Positions 39,215-49,211 of a DNA stretch of 64,000 nt are shown here, piece after piece. The stretch is from Paenibacillus sp. J31TS4 (GTDB lineage Bacteria > Bacillota > Bacilli > Paenibacillales > NBRC-103111): contig NZ_BOSI01000006.1 of assembly GCF_018403265.1 (NCBI RefSeq), forward strand, positions 1-64,000, written 5' to 3'. The notes under the pieces were generated by a model. It saw nothing but the letters and a program-made list of their open reading frames with translations, made no database searches and had not been told where the DNA came from. How positions within the stretch are numbered: the stretch's first letter is position 1; each line of letters starts with the position of its first letter. The translations under genes and the position numbers were made by a program.

Positions 39215-40419
39215 GCGACGAGCGCAAGGACGTCACGCCGCCGCCAGGCGACGCTGGTGAGGATGTGACGGAGGAGAAGCACAGCGAGAAGACCGCTGCC
39301 GAATCGTCCGCAGCCTCGGCGGGTGCTTCGGCTGCGGGCGCGGACGCGGAGGAGCAGGCAGCCAAGGAAAAGGCTGCTCAGGCAGGAGGCGCGGCAGAGG
39401 CAGGCGAGCCCGCGGCAGATGCGGCGCCGGCCGAGGGAGCAGAGCGTCCCCGGCGGGTCGAGACGCCGGAGGAGAAGGAGGCCCGCCGGGCAGCGGCGCG
39501 AGCGGCCCGTGATGCCGCCAAGGCGCAGGCGGCCAAGGAAGCGGCCGCCCAGGCGGGAGGCGCGGCAGAGGCGGGCGAGCCCGCGGCGGATGCGGCGCCG
39601 GCCGAGGGAGCGGAGCGTCCCCGGCGGGTCGAGACGCCGGAGGAGAAGGAGGCCCGCCGGGCAGCGGCGCGAGCGGCCCGCGATGCCGCCAAGGCGCAGG
39701 CGGCCAAGGAAGCGGCCGCCCAGGCGGGAGGCGCGTCAGAGGCGGGCGAGCCCGCGGCGGATGCGGCGCCGGCCGAGGGAGCGGAGCGTCCCCGGCGGGT
39801 GGAGACGCCTGAGGAGAAGGAGGCCCGCCGGGCAGCGGCGCGAGCGGCCCGCGATGCCGCCAAGGCCGGAGCCGGCGGCGGTGCTGCTGGCGCTGCGCCG
39901 GCGGCCAAGCCGGAAGCCCCCGCTGCGCCGAAGGAGCCGTCGCCGAACCAGCCGCTGCTTGACCGGCTGGTTGCCATCATCGGCGAGCGGGTCGGAGCGG
40001 ATGCGGTAGAGGAAGCGTTCCTCAACGAGCGGGACGCCGACGTACCGACGGTGATCGTCAAGCCAGCCCATTGGCGGCAGACGGCGGAGGTGCTCCGGGA
40101 GCATCCGGAGCTGAAGCTGGACTACCTGCGCAATGTGAGCGGGGTCGACCAGGAGACGCATCTGGAGGTCGTTTATCATCTGATCTCGTTCGTTTTGAAG
40201 CAGAATTACTGCTTCAAGGTGAAGACAGACCGGGAGACGCCGAGCGTCCCGTCGATCACACCTGTCTGGGAGACGGCCAATTGGAACGAGCGGGAGATAT
40301 TCGATCTGCTTGGCGTCGATTTTCCGGGCCATCCCGATCTGAGACGGATCATGATGCCGGATGATTGGGTCGGTCATCCGCTTCGCAAAGACTACCAACC
40401 GATTGACCCGGAGGTGTAG
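39211..40419 (+). CDS. nuoC: NADH-quinone oxidoreductase subunit C with long repeat extension
   Basis: The C-terminal part (about residues 240-402) is the usual NuoC 30-kDa domain, ending [20 protein letters not shown] and HPLRKDYQP; it packs against NuoD. The N-terminal 240 residues are abnormal: an acidic lead-in, three 57-residue repeats rich in Ala, Glu and Arg, and an Ala/Pro linker. Usual NuoC is about 150-220 residues; this has 402. ATG overlaps the nuoB stop (ATGA). The extension is likely a flexible or helical tail without redox role. Confidence 0.93.
   Translation: MSDERKDVTPPPGDAGEDVTEEKHSEKTAAESSAASAGASAAGADAEEQAAKEKAAQAGGAAEAGEPAADAAPAEGAERPRRVETPEEKEARRAAARAARDAAKAQAAKEAAAQAGGAAEAGEPAADAAPAEGAERPRRVETPEEKEARRAAARAARDAAKAQAAKEAAAQAGGASEAGEPAADAAPAEGAERPRRVETPEEKEARRAAARAARDAAKAGAGGGAAGAAPAAKPEAPAAPKEPSPNQPLLDRLVAIIGERVGADAVEEAFLNERDADVPTVIVKPAHWRQTAEVLREHPELKLDYLRNVSGVDQETHLEVVYHLISFVLKQNYCFKVKTDRETPSVPSITPVWETANWNEREIFDLLGVDFPGHPDLRRIMMPDDWVGHPLRKDYQPIDPEV
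39358..39870 (+). repeat. three 171-bp in-frame tandem repeats in nuoC
   Basis: Units start at 39358, 39529 and 39700, each exactly 171 bp (57 codons). Each encodes [18 protein letters not shown], then [18 protein letters not shown], then [20 protein letters not shown]. Units 2 and 3 are almost identical in DNA, including silent sites; unit 1 is a little diverged. Recent duplication by slippage or recombination is the likely cause. Confidence 0.95.
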
Positions 40420-40422
40420 CAA

Positions 40423-41523
40423 GTGATACGGACCGAAGAGCTGCTGCTGAACGTAGGCCCCCAGCATCCGAGTACGCACGGTGTCTTCCGCATTGTCGTA
40501 AAGCTGGACGGGGAGATCATCATCGAGGCGGACCCCGTGATGGGGTACCTGCATCGGGGGACGGAGAAGCTGGCCGAGGAGCTGACCTACACTCAGATCA
40601 TTCCCTATACCGACCGGATGGACTATGTGTCGGCGATGACGAATAACTATGTGCTAGTGAATGCCGTCGAGAAGCTGATGCAGATCGAGATTCCCGAGCG
40701 GGCGCAGTTTTTGCGGCTTATCGTCATGGAGCTCCAGCGGATCGCCAGCCACCTCGTCTGGTGGGGCACCTACCTGCTCGACATCGGGGCGATGAGCCCG
40801 TTTCTGTTCGCCTTCCGCGACAGGGAGATTATCATTAATCTGTTCAACGAGCTGTGCGGCGCCCGGCTGACCTACAATTACATGCGGGTAGGCGGCGTCA
40901 AGTGGGATGCTCCGGACGGATGGCTCGACAAGGTGAGGGACTTCCTCCCCTATATGCGCAAGAAGCTGGATGAATACGACACGCTCGTGTCCGGCAACGA
41001 AATCTTTCTCGCCCGGATTAAGGGAGTCGGCGCTTATGATGCAGACACCGCCATCCAGTATGGGCTCAGCGGAGCCAATCTGCGCTGTACCGGCGTCGAT
41101 TGGGATCTGCGCAAAGCGCAGCCCTACTGCATCTACGATCGGTTCGAATTCGACGTCCCGCTCGGGCGGAGCGGCGATTGCTACGATCGTTATCTGATCC
41201 GTCTTGAGGAGATTCGCCAGTCGATCCGCATACTCGAGCAGGCGCTCGAGCAGTTCCCGGAGGGCGGCGAGACGATGGGCAAGGCCCCTCGGGTGCTTCG
41301 GGCTCCCGAAGGGGAGATCTACTCGGCTATCGAATCGCCGCGCGGCGAGATCGGCTGCTACATTGTTTCACGTGGAAAAGATAAGCCCTACCGGCTGAAG
41401 TTCCGCAGGCCGTCCTTCGTCAATTTGCAGATTCTCCCGAAGCTGCTCGTCGGCGAAACGATGACCAACCTGATTACGATTCTCGGCGGCATTGATATTG
41501 TAGTCGGGGAGGTAGATTGCTGA
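40423..41523 (+). CDS. nuoD: NADH-quinone oxidoreductase subunit D
   Basis: 49-kDa-type subunit lining the quinone pocket, 366 residues. N-terminal NVGPQHPSTHGVFR with the quinone-site histidine, and the C-terminal PRGEIGCYIVS block. GTG start after GGAGGTG, 3 bases after nuoC. A parS-like site lies within the coding sequence at 41364-41379. Confidence 0.96.
   Translation: MIRTEELLLNVGPQHPSTHGVFRIVVKLDGEIIIEADPVMGYLHRGTEKLAEELTYTQIIPYTDRMDYVSAMTNNYVLVNAVEKLMQIEIPERAQFLRLIVMELQRIASHLVWWGTYLLDIGAMSPFLFAFRDREIIINLFNELCGARLTYNYMRVGGVKWDAPDGWLDKVRDFLPYMRKKLDEYDTLVSGNEIFLARIKGVGAYDADTAIQYGLSGANLRCTGVDWDLRKAQPYCIYDRFEFDVPLGRSGDCYDRYLIRLEEIRQSIRILEQALEQFPEGGETMGKAPRVLRAPEGEIYSAIESPRGEIGCYIVSRGKDKPYRLKFRRPSFVNLQILPKLLVGETMTNLITILGGIDIVVGEVDC
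41364..41379. promoter_or_regulatory. parS-like ParB binding site 3 (inside nuoD)
   Basis: TGTTTCACGTGGAAAA matches the parS form TGTTTCACGTGGAACA at 15 of 16 positions. parS inside coding sequence is normal in Bacillus. Confidence 0.7.
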
Positions 41524-42533
41524 TGACCGATTTGCTGCTGGAGGATTTGACCTGGCGCAGCTTTTCGCTCTTTCTGCTGGCCGGCGTCCTCATGCTCGTG
41601 CTGATTCTCGGGTTCGTCACGTACGCGATCTATTTCGAGCGCAAGGTTATCGGCTGGATGCAGATGCGCATCGGCCCGAACCGGACAGGACCGCTCGGGC
41701 TGCTGCAGAGCGTAGCCGACGTCACCAAGCTGCTGATCAAGGAAGACACCATTCCGAAGAAAGCGGAGCGTACGCTGTTCATCCTGGCGCCGGTCATTAC
41801 TTTCATCCCTTCGTTCATGGTGCTGGCGACGATCCCGTATACGCCGAGCCTACATTTTGCCGACCTCGATGTCGGAATCCTCTATTATGTCGCGCTGTCC
41901 GGCGTCTCGACGATCGGCATCGTGCTGGGAGGCTGGGCATCGAACAACAAGTACGCGCTCCTCGGCGGCATGCGCTCGGCCGCACAGATGATCTCCTATG
42001 AGATCCCGTTCGTCATCTCGGTGGTCGGCGTCATCATGCTGTCGGGCAGCATGCAGCTGTCCACGATCGTCGAGAACCAAGGCGGCGGATTCTGGCATTG
42101 GAACTTCCTGCCGCAGATCATCGGCTTCGTTGTATTCGTCATCGCCGGCGTATCGGAGCTGAACCGTACCCCGTTCGACCTGCCGGAGGCGGAATCGGAG
42201 CTGGTCGCGGGCTATCACGTCGAATACAGCGGCTTCCGCTTTGCGTTCTTCATGCTGGCGGAATACGTCTACGTCTTTGCCATCGCCGCGCTGACCACCG
42301 TGCTTTTCCTCGGCGGCTGGCACGCGCCGTTTCCGTTTTTGGACTTTATTCCGGGCATCATTTGGTTTTTGCTTAAGTTTGCTTTCAACGTCTTCTTCCT
42401 GTTCTGGATCCGCGCCACTCTGCCGCGTGTCCGGGTCGATCAGCTAATGGGTCTTGGCTGGAAGGTGCTGCTGCCGTTGTCTCTTCTCAACATTTTCATA
42501 ACGGCGGTCTATTACGAGCTGTTTATCCGATAA
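41523..42533 (+). CDS. nuoH: NADH-quinone oxidoreductase subunit H
   Basis: Membrane subunit linking the quinone site to the proton pumps, 336 residues with eight helices. ERKVIGWMQMRIGPNRTGP and the ELNRTPFDLPEAESELVAG loop are diagnostic. ATG overlaps the nuoD stop (TGATG), with GGGGAGG upstream. Confidence 0.96.
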   Translation: MTDLLLEDLTWRSFSLFLLAGVLMLVLILGFVTYAIYFERKVIGWMQMRIGPNRTGPLGLLQSVADVTKLLIKEDTIPKKAERTLFILAPVITFIPSFMVLATIPYTPSLHFADLDVGILYYVALSGVSTIGIVLGGWASNNKYALLGGMRSAAQMISYEIPFVISVVGVIMLSGSMQLSTIVENQGGGFWHWNFLPQIIGFVVFVIAGVSELNRTPFDLPEAESELVAGYHVEYSGFRFAFFMLAEYVYVFAIAALTTVLFLGGWHAPFPFLDFIPGIIWFLLKFAFNVFFLFWIRATLPRVRVDQLMGLGWKVLLPLSLLNIFITAVYYELFIR

Positions 42534-42565
42534 CGCGAGTAACGCGAGCAAAAGGGGGGAACGGG

Positions 42566-43021
42566 ATGAAGGGGATTTTCAAAGGAATGGGCGTTACGTT
42601 CAAGAACATGACGTCCCCCAAGGTCACCTATGCATATCCCGACGTTCCGCTCGAAATGCCGGACCGCTTCCGCGGCATTCAGCATTTCGACCCGGACAAA
42701 TGCATCGTCTGCAACCTGTGCGCCAAGGTCTGTCCGACCGACTGCATCACGCTGACGGGCAAGCCGAATCCGGATCCGGAGAAGCGCGGCAAGGTCATCG
42801 ACACGTACGACATCAACTTCGAAATCTGCATCCTGTGCGACCTGTGCACGGAAGTGTGCCCGACCGAAGCAATCGTCATGACGAACAATTTTGAGCTCGC
42901 CAGCTACAGCCGCGACGACCTGTTCAAGGACAAGGAATGGCTGACAGATAACAACACGAACGTCCGGCAGGAAAACAATTCGGCGATGCCGAAAGGAGGC
43001 GCGAAGAAAAGTGCTGAGTAA
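42566..43021 (+). CDS. nuoI: NADH-quinone oxidoreductase subunit I
   Basis: Ferredoxin-like subunit with two 4Fe-4S clusters: C46-C49-C52 and C56 (CIVCNLCAKVCP), and C88-C91-C94 and C98 (CILCDLCTEVCP). 151 residues. It passes electrons to NuoB. With NuoEFG absent, it is the likely entry point for electrons. Confidence 0.95.
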   Translation: MKGIFKGMGVTFKNMTSPKVTYAYPDVPLEMPDRFRGIQHFDPDKCIVCNLCAKVCPTDCITLTGKPNPDPEKRGKVIDTYDINFEICILCDLCTEVCPTEAIVMTNNFELASYSRDDLFKDKEWLTDNNTNVRQENNSAMPKGGAKKSAE

Positions 43022-43541
43022 TCTCGCCTCCTTTTTTTCCAGCGGCGCGAATCTCGTCTTCTTTGTCTTCGCCTTGCTCACGATCGGTGGGGCGGTCTTC
43101 ATGCTCAGTTTCACCAAGGTCGTCCATATGGTGCTTTCTCTGGCGTTCACCTTCATCAGCCTGGCGGGACTCTATGTGCTGCTCGAGGCGGAGTTCGTGG
43201 CCTTCGTCCAGATTCTCATCTATGCCGGAGCGGTGACGATTCTAATGATCTTCGGCATCATGATGACGAAGCACCGGGACGGGCAAGGGGAGGAAGCGCC
43301 CAAGAAGCCGGTCCACAACCTGCTTCTCGGCATCGGCGTGCTCTGCCTGTTCGGCATTCTGTTCTATGGGATCCAGACTAGCACGTTTCCGGGCACGACC
43401 GAGCCGCTCGCAGAGGACAACTCGCTCGAGATCGGCAAGCTGCTGTTCAACCGCTATGTCATTCCGTTCGAGCTCATGTCCGTGCTGCTGACGGTAGCCT
43501 TCATCGGTGCGATCGTCGTGGCGAAGAGAGAGGAGGATTAG
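43011..43541 (+). CDS. nuoJ: NADH-quinone oxidoreductase subunit J
   Basis: Five-helix membrane subunit, 176 residues; conserved [20 protein letters not shown] region in helix 3. GTG start inside nuoI's last codons, with GAAAGGAGG upstream. It ends one base before the nuoK start. Confidence 0.93.
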   Translation: MLSNLASFFSSGANLVFFVFALLTIGGAVFMLSFTKVVHMVLSLAFTFISLAGLYVLLEAEFVAFVQILIYAGAVTILMIFGIMMTKHRDGQGEEAPKKPVHNLLLGIGVLCLFGILFYGIQTSTFPGTTEPLAEDNSLEIGKLLFNRYVIPFELMSVLLTVAFIGAIVVAKREED

Positions 43542-43542
43542 C

Positions 43543-43854
43543 GTGAGCAGCATCGTCTCTCCTTATTTGACACTAGGCGCCATTCTGTTCTGCATCGGCC
43601 TGTACGGCGCGTTATCCAAGCGCAACGCCGTCGTCGTGCTGCTGTCGATCGAGCTGATGCTGAACGGCGTCAATCTGAACCTGATCGCATTCTCCAAACT
43701 GGGCGTCAATCCATCGCTGACCGGCCAGATCTTCTCGCTGTTCACCATTACGGTGGCAGCGGCGGCGGCGGCGGTCGGCATCGCGCTGCTGATTGCTCTC
43801 TACCGCAACAAGGGGTCGGCGGATGTCACCGAGATGGATTCGATGAAGCACTAA
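43543..43854 (+). CDS. nuoK: NADH-quinone oxidoreductase subunit K
   Basis: Three-helix antiporter-related subunit, 103 residues. Conserved glutamate in [21 protein letters not shown] 43543 follows AGGAGG at 43531-43536; the upstream ATG at 43507 overlaps nuoJ and adds a basic run with no family match. Confidence 0.93.
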   Translation: MSSIVSPYLTLGAILFCIGLYGALSKRNAVVVLLSIELMLNGVNLNLIAFSKLGVNPSLTGQIFSLFTITVAAAAAAVGIALLIALYRNKGSADVTEMDSMKH

Positions 43855-43913
43855 GCAACGCCAGTCTGGGGAGGTTGTACCCCGGCAGGCGATAAGGAGG
43901 ATCAAACATTCCC

Positions 43914-45803
43914 ATGGGTTCGGACTTCTCATCCTACGCGTGGATCATCCCGCTGTTCCCGCTCTTCGCCTTCCTAGTGCTGATCTCGATCAGCCGGCAG
44001 ACAAAGGCGGGTCCCGTGCTCGGCACCCTGGCGGCCGCCGTTTCGCTTGTCCTCTCGCTGCTCGTCTTTGTCAGCCGGCAGGGGGCGGAGACGGAGAGCT
44101 ATATCGGAAACGGAATACAGTGGCTCAAAATCGGCGATTTCACCCTCACGATGGGCTACGAGGTGACCAATCTCAATGCGCTCATGCTGGTCATTGTCAC
44201 CTTGGTCAGCCTTCTGGTGAATCTGTACTCGATCGGTTATATGCGGGGCGACGAGCGGATCAACGTATTCTTCGGTTACGTAGCGCTCTTTACGTTCTCC
44301 ATGCTTGGCCTCGTCATCTCGGTGAATTTGCTGGAGCTGTACATTTTCTGGGAGCTGGTCGGCGTTTGCTCGTTCCTGCTCATCGGCTTCTGGTACCAGA
44401 AGCCGGAGGCGCGGGCTGCGGCCAAGAAGGCCTTTATCGTGACGAGGGTTGGCGACGTCGGTCTCTTCCTCGCCATTCTGCTGCTGTTCTGGTACATGCC
44501 GGGGCATGCGCTGGACTTCTACTCCATCAGCAAAGTGTTTGAATCGGCGAACCCGGGTATCGGCCCGGGGATCATTACTCTGATCGCCATCCTGCTGTTC
44601 GTCGGCGCCATGGGCAAGTCCGGGCAGTTCCCGCTGCATACGTGGCTGCCGGACGCCATGGAGGGTCCGACTCCGATCTCCGCCTTGATTCACGCCGCGA
44701 CGATGGTAGCGGCGGGCGTGTATCTGGTCGCGCGGATGTATCCGGTCTTCCTGGCGTCGCCGGATGCACTGACCGTGGTCGCGATTGTCGGAGCGGTTAC
44801 CGCGCTCTTCGCCGCGACGATCGGCACGGTGCAGAATGATATCAAGCGGGTGCTCGCCTATTCGACCGTCAGCCAGCTCGGTTATATGATGATGGCGCTC
44901 GGCATCGGCACCTGGGCGGCTTATAACGCCGCTATCTTCCATCTCTTCACGCATGCGTTTTTCAAAGCGCTGCTGTTCCTCGGAGCCGGCAGCGTCATCC
45001 ACGCCGTACATACGAACGATATTAACCAGATGGGCGGCTTGGGGCGGAAGATGAAGGTCACCGCCTGGACGTTCGGCATAGGCGCACTGGCTCTGGCCGG
45101 TGTCGTCCCGCTCTCCGGCTTCTGGTCGAAGGACGCCATCTTGACCGAAGCGTACCATCACAGCGCCTGGCTGTTCGGCATCGGGCTGATCGCCGCGTTC
45201 TTCACCGCCTTCTACATGGCCCGCCTCTTCTTTCTGGTCTTCTCGGGACCATCCCGTACCGGGGAAGACGTCAAGGAGTCTCCCTCCGTGATGACGGTGC
45301 CTCTGCTCGTCCTGGCGGTGCTTGCCGTAGCAAGCGGAGCCGTTTTCATCCCAGGCGTATCGCCTTGGCTCGGAGAATGGCTGACGGACGGGACTGCCGA
45401 GGAGACCGTCCAATGGCTGGTCGTCCTGTTGTCCCAGCTCGCTGCCTTTGCCGGCATTGCGCTCGGCTGGGCCGTTTACAGGCGGGGAGCCGTATCCCGC
45501 GACGCGCTGCCTTCGGCGATGCCGTGGCTGTACCGGCTGCTAGAGCGCAAATATTACATCGACGAAATCTACCAGGGCGTGTTAGCCATTCCGCTGCGCG
45601 GACTCGGCCAAGTGCTGGAATGGTTCGATCGTTATGTTGTCGACGGTCTGGTCCGGCTGGTTACCTGGGCCGTTCTGCAGTTGGGCAGGGCGGGCACCCG
45701 ACTGCAAAACGGCCAGGTTCAGACCTATGGCCTCGTCATGCTGCTCGGCTTCCTGATTCTCATCGCTGCTTTGGCGGGAAGGAGGTTCCTCCATGTTGGC
45801 TGA
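43914..45803 (+). CDS. nuoL: NADH-quinone oxidoreductase subunit L
   Basis: Distal proton-pumping, Mrp antiporter-like subunit with about 16 helices, 629 residues. Key parts: FWELVGVCSFLLIGFW, GKSGQFPLHTWLPDAMEGPT, and the C-terminal lateral helix region. Overlaps nuoM by 11 bases. Confidence 0.96.
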   Translation: MGSDFSSYAWIIPLFPLFAFLVLISISRQTKAGPVLGTLAAAVSLVLSLLVFVSRQGAETESYIGNGIQWLKIGDFTLTMGYEVTNLNALMLVIVTLVSLLVNLYSIGYMRGDERINVFFGYVALFTFSMLGLVISVNLLELYIFWELVGVCSFLLIGFWYQKPEARAAAKKAFIVTRVGDVGLFLAILLLFWYMPGHALDFYSISKVFESANPGIGPGIITLIAILLFVGAMGKSGQFPLHTWLPDAMEGPTPISALIHAATMVAAGVYLVARMYPVFLASPDALTVVAIVGAVTALFAATIGTVQNDIKRVLAYSTVSQLGYMMMALGIGTWAAYNAAIFHLFTHAFFKALLFLGAGSVIHAVHTNDINQMGGLGRKMKVTAWTFGIGALALAGVVPLSGFWSKDAILTEAYHHSAWLFGIGLIAAFFTAFYMARLFFLVFSGPSRTGEDVKESPSVMTVPLLVLAVLAVASGAVFIPGVSPWLGEWLTDGTAEETVQWLVVLLSQLAAFAGIALGWAVYRRGAVSRDALPSAMPWLYRLLERKYYIDEIYQGVLAIPLRGLGQVLEWFDRYVVDGLVRLVTWAVLQLGRAGTRLQNGQVQTYGLVMLLGFLILIAALAGRRFLHVG

Positions 45804-47409
45804 TTGGATCTTGAGCCTAATTGCCTTCTCTCCGCTGGTGGGCGTCCTGGTGCTTCTCTTCATCCCTGGCACGAACGGTCGCTGGATCAAGCGGGTCGGC
45901 ATGGCAGCCACACTGCTTCCGCTTCTGCTGGCCGGATGGCTGTACGCCAATTTCGACGAGCAGGCGAGCGGCCTGCAGTTCGCAGAGCGGCATGGCTGGA
46001 TCGATATCCCGCTCAATATCGAATTTTTGGATCAATTGAAATCATTCCATCTTACGTTTGATTACAATCTGGCGGTTGACGGGCTGTCGCTGCCGATGAT
46101 CTTCCTGACCGCGTTTTTGGCGACGATGGCGGCGCTAGCCTCCTTCACGATCAAGAAGAGGTGGAAGCTGTACTATATCCTGTTCCTTGTTCTCGAGACG
46201 GGCATGTTCGGAGTCTTCATGGCGCAGGATGTCTTCCTGTTCTTCTTGTTCTTCGAGGTGACGCTTGTCCCGATGTTCTTCCTGATCGGCATCTGGGGAT
46301 ATGCGAACCGGGAAAAAGCCGCCCACCACTTCCTGCTGTACAACGGAATCGGCTCGGCGCTTCTTCTCATCGGCTTCCTCGCCCTGGTGGTGACGGCGGG
46401 CTTTGCCCAGCAGGAAACCGCCGAAGGCGTCACAATCTCGCTCTCGGGCGCTCTTCAGGACATCACGAACAATCTATTCGCCGATCCCAACTCGTACGTC
46501 AACGCGGAGGATCCGCAAAACCCGTTCTTCCTGACGGCGGCCATGAAGACAGGGCTATTCTTCCTTCTGCTCGTCGCGTTCGGCATCAAGCTGCCGATCT
46601 TTCCGTTCCATACCTGGATGCTCAAGGTGCACGTCGAGGCTCCGCCGCCCGTCGTCATGATCCACTCGGGCATCCTGCTCAAAATGGGCGCATACGGTCT
46701 GATCCGCTTCGGTATCCTGCTATTTCCTCAGCAGGCGAAGGAATGGGCGGTCGTGCTGGCCGTGCTGGGGATGATCAACATTCTGTACGGAGCGGTGCTC
46801 GCCTTCGTGCAGCGGGACTTAAAGCTAGTGCTCGCCTATTCGTCCATCAGCCATATGGGCATCGTCCTGCTCGGGCTAGCCGCCTTCAACCAGATCGGCC
46901 TGCAGGGAGCCGTCTTCCAGATGGTCTCGCATGGCCTGATCTCGGCGCTGTTGTTCCTGCTAGTGGGAAGCATCTACGAGAGGACGCGGACGTCCATGCT
47001 GGAGGAGCTGGGAGGTCTCGCCGCATCCGTGCCGTTCATGAGCGGGATTCTGCTGTTCGCCGGGCTCGCTTCGCTCGGTCTGCCCGGACTGTCCGGCTTC
47101 ATCAGCGAATTCCTCGCGTTCCTGGGCCTGTTCGGCTCCATGAAGGTGGTGACGGCGATCAGCGCGATTGGCATCATTCTCGCTGCGGTCTACGTCCTGC
47201 GCGCCGTGCTTAAGATTACGTACGGGCCGCTGCCGCCAAGGTACGCCGAGCTGCGGGACGCCCGTCTGATCGAAGTCATTCCGATGATTGCGCTGGTCGC
47301 CTTCATCCTGCTGATCGGGGTCTATCCAAGCATCCTGAGCCAGCCGCTGCATGCGACCGTCAGCGAATTCGACCAGTTCATTCAACAAGCTGCCAAACTA
47401 GGAGGGTAG
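45793..47409 (+). CDS. nuoM: NADH-quinone oxidoreductase subunit M
   Basis: Antiporter-like proton-pumping subunit with about 14 helices, 538 residues. FFEVTLVPMFFLIGIWG with the conserved Glu, and PFHTWMLKVHVEAPPPVVM. ATG with GGAGG upstream inside nuoL. Confidence 0.96.
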   Translation: MLADWILSLIAFSPLVGVLVLLFIPGTNGRWIKRVGMAATLLPLLLAGWLYANFDEQASGLQFAERHGWIDIPLNIEFLDQLKSFHLTFDYNLAVDGLSLPMIFLTAFLATMAALASFTIKKRWKLYYILFLVLETGMFGVFMAQDVFLFFLFFEVTLVPMFFLIGIWGYANREKAAHHFLLYNGIGSALLLIGFLALVVTAGFAQQETAEGVTISLSGALQDITNNLFADPNSYVNAEDPQNPFFLTAAMKTGLFFLLLVAFGIKLPIFPFHTWMLKVHVEAPPPVVMIHSGILLKMGAYGLIRFGILLFPQQAKEWAVVLAVLGMINILYGAVLAFVQRDLKLVLAYSSISHMGIVLLGLAAFNQIGLQGAVFQMVSHGLISALLFLLVGSIYERTRTSMLEELGGLAASVPFMSGILLFAGLASLGLPGLSGFISEFLAFLGLFGSMKVVTAISAIGIILAAVYVLRAVLKITYGPLPPRYAELRDARLIEVIPMIALVAFILLIGVYPSILSQPLHATVSEFDQFIQQAAKLGG

Positions 47410-47413
47410 ACCA

Positions 47414-48925
47414 ATGGAACAAGCGATCCAATTGAGCGATCTCGGCCATCTCGCTCCGGAGCTGACATTGGTCATCTCCGCCGTCCTCATCTCGTTGCTC
47501 GATCTTTTCCTGCCCAGCCGGGCGGGCAGGGGCTGGCTCGCCTGGCTGTCGATAGCCGGCATTGCGGTCTCCGCCGTCTTCGTCCTGTTGGCCCTTGGGC
47601 TTGAGGAGCCGGTGCAGCTGCTGGGCCAGAGCTACCGGGTGGACGATTATGCGAACCTGATCAAGCTGGTCCTGCTCGGAGCAACGGCGTTGACGCTGTT
47701 CATGAGCATCGGCTCCGTGAAGGAGGAGGAGATCCCTCACCGGAGCGAATTCTACTATCTCTTCCTGCCCGCGCTGCTGGGCGGGATGATCATGGCCTCC
47801 TCGGCCGATCTCATCACCTTGTTCGTCGGACTCGAGCTGCTCGGGATCACGTCCTACATCCTGGTCGGGATGAGCAAGACGAGATCGGTCTCGAACGAGG
47901 CGGCATTCAAGTACATTGTGCTCGGCGGCGTCTCGTCCGCCATCATCCTGTACGGCATGTCGTTCCTGTACGGCATGACCGGCACCACCAACCTCGGGGA
48001 AATTCACGACGGGCTGGCGGCGAACGCAAGCTCGTTCGGAGCGCTCCTCTACGTATCGTTCTTCCTGCTGCTCGCCGGCTTCGGCTTCAAGATCGCGGCG
48101 GCGCCGTTCCACGCTTGGGCGCCGGACGTCTACCAGGGGGCGCCGACGCCTGTCGCGGCGTTTCTCGCGGTCGTGTCCAAGGCGGCCGGATTCGCGATTC
48201 TGTTCCGGATCGTCTACTCGGTCTACTTCCAGCTGTCGACCACCTCGGAGCTGCCGCTCAGCCAGGATGCCTTCCTGTCGCTTAGCGTGCTGGCCGCCGT
48301 CTCGATGATTGCGGGCAACTTTATGGCGCTGCGCCAAAAAAACCTGAAGCGGCTGCTGGCCTATTCGGGAATCGCCAACGCGGGATACCTGCTGGTCCCG
48401 ATCGCGGTTTCCTTCGCACTCGTACATTACAGCAATTTCTCGGAATTTTATTATTATCTGATCGCCTACGCACTGATGAATCTGGGCGTATTCGCCCTTA
48501 TCCTCATGCTGGAGGGAACGGCGGGGCATGCCGAGACGAGAGGACTGGCCGGCCTGTATCACCGGGCCCCCTGGACGGCGGCGGCCGTCGTGCTGGTCGT
48601 CCTTTCGCTGGCGGGCTTCCCAGTAACCGGCGGCTTCTTCGGGAAGATCTTCATTCTTCTCGGCGCACTGGAAACCAAGGCTTACTGGCTCGCTTTCGTC
48701 ATGATCCTGACGAGCGTGGTCTCGTTCTACTATTACTTCGGCCTTGTCCGGCAAATGTTCATGCGGACGGGCGACGACGAGAAGCCATGGCGCGCCACTG
48801 TTCCCCAGCGGGTGACGCTGTGGATTTGCGCCGGGCTGGGCGTCCTGCTCGGCTTCTTCCCGGGAACGGTGCTGGACGCCGTCCAATCCGTTTTCCGGCT
48901 GGGCGTCGATTTGTTCGTCTATTGA
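47414..48925 (+). CDS. nuoN: NADH-quinone oxidoreductase subunit N
   Basis: Third antiporter-like subunit, 503 residues, about 14 helices. GLELLGITSYILVGM, PFHAWAPDVYQGAPTPV and KNLKRLLAYSGIANAG are visible. Starts 4 bases after nuoM. Last gene of the nuo operon. Confidence 0.96.
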   Translation: MEQAIQLSDLGHLAPELTLVISAVLISLLDLFLPSRAGRGWLAWLSIAGIAVSAVFVLLALGLEEPVQLLGQSYRVDDYANLIKLVLLGATALTLFMSIGSVKEEEIPHRSEFYYLFLPALLGGMIMASSADLITLFVGLELLGITSYILVGMSKTRSVSNEAAFKYIVLGGVSSAIILYGMSFLYGMTGTTNLGEIHDGLAANASSFGALLYVSFFLLLAGFGFKIAAAPFHAWAPDVYQGAPTPVAAFLAVVSKAAGFAILFRIVYSVYFQLSTTSELPLSQDAFLSLSVLAAVSMIAGNFMALRQKNLKRLLAYSGIANAGYLLVPIAVSFALVHYSNFSEFYYYLIAYALMNLGVFALILMLEGTAGHAETRGLAGLYHRAPWTAAAVVLVVLSLAGFPVTGGFFGKIFILLGALETKAYWLAFVMILTSVVSFYYYFGLVRQMFMRTGDDEKPWRATVPQRVTLWICAGLGVLLGFFPGTVLDAVQSVFRLGVDLFVY

Positions 48926-49005
48926 GCCGGCGGTGCAGCTCTCACCCCGGTTCTCGCCGATGCGGCCGGCATCCGAAGGTCGTCCGTCTTGTCCGGCCCA
49001 AGAGT

Positions 49006-49032
49006 CCTCCCTTTCCTAGGGAGGGCTTTTTT
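49006..49032 (+). terminator. nuo operon terminator
   Basis: CCTCCC pairs with GGGAGG around a short loop, followed by GCTTTTTTG. It ends the operon 80 bases after nuoN. 49033-49205 beyond it holds no gene. Confidence 0.85.
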
Positions 49033-49211
49033 GCCTGCCTATCTAGGACTTAATACCCTTATTGCATCGGAGAGGAAGGGAAGGGAGGCGGGCTCGCGAA
49101 ATATATTGTATGATACTTGTAGAATCCCCAGAAAGCACAAGAGAGCTTGGCGGATTGCCCCCTCTGCACCGCCGGCTTCCATCAAATATTATCTGATAAA
49201 GGACCATGCAA

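Noticed and set aside
39378..40061. Ser/Ala-rich reading frame antisense to the nuoC repeats
   Set aside because: It merely mirrors the tandem repeat; no ribosome binding site or domain.
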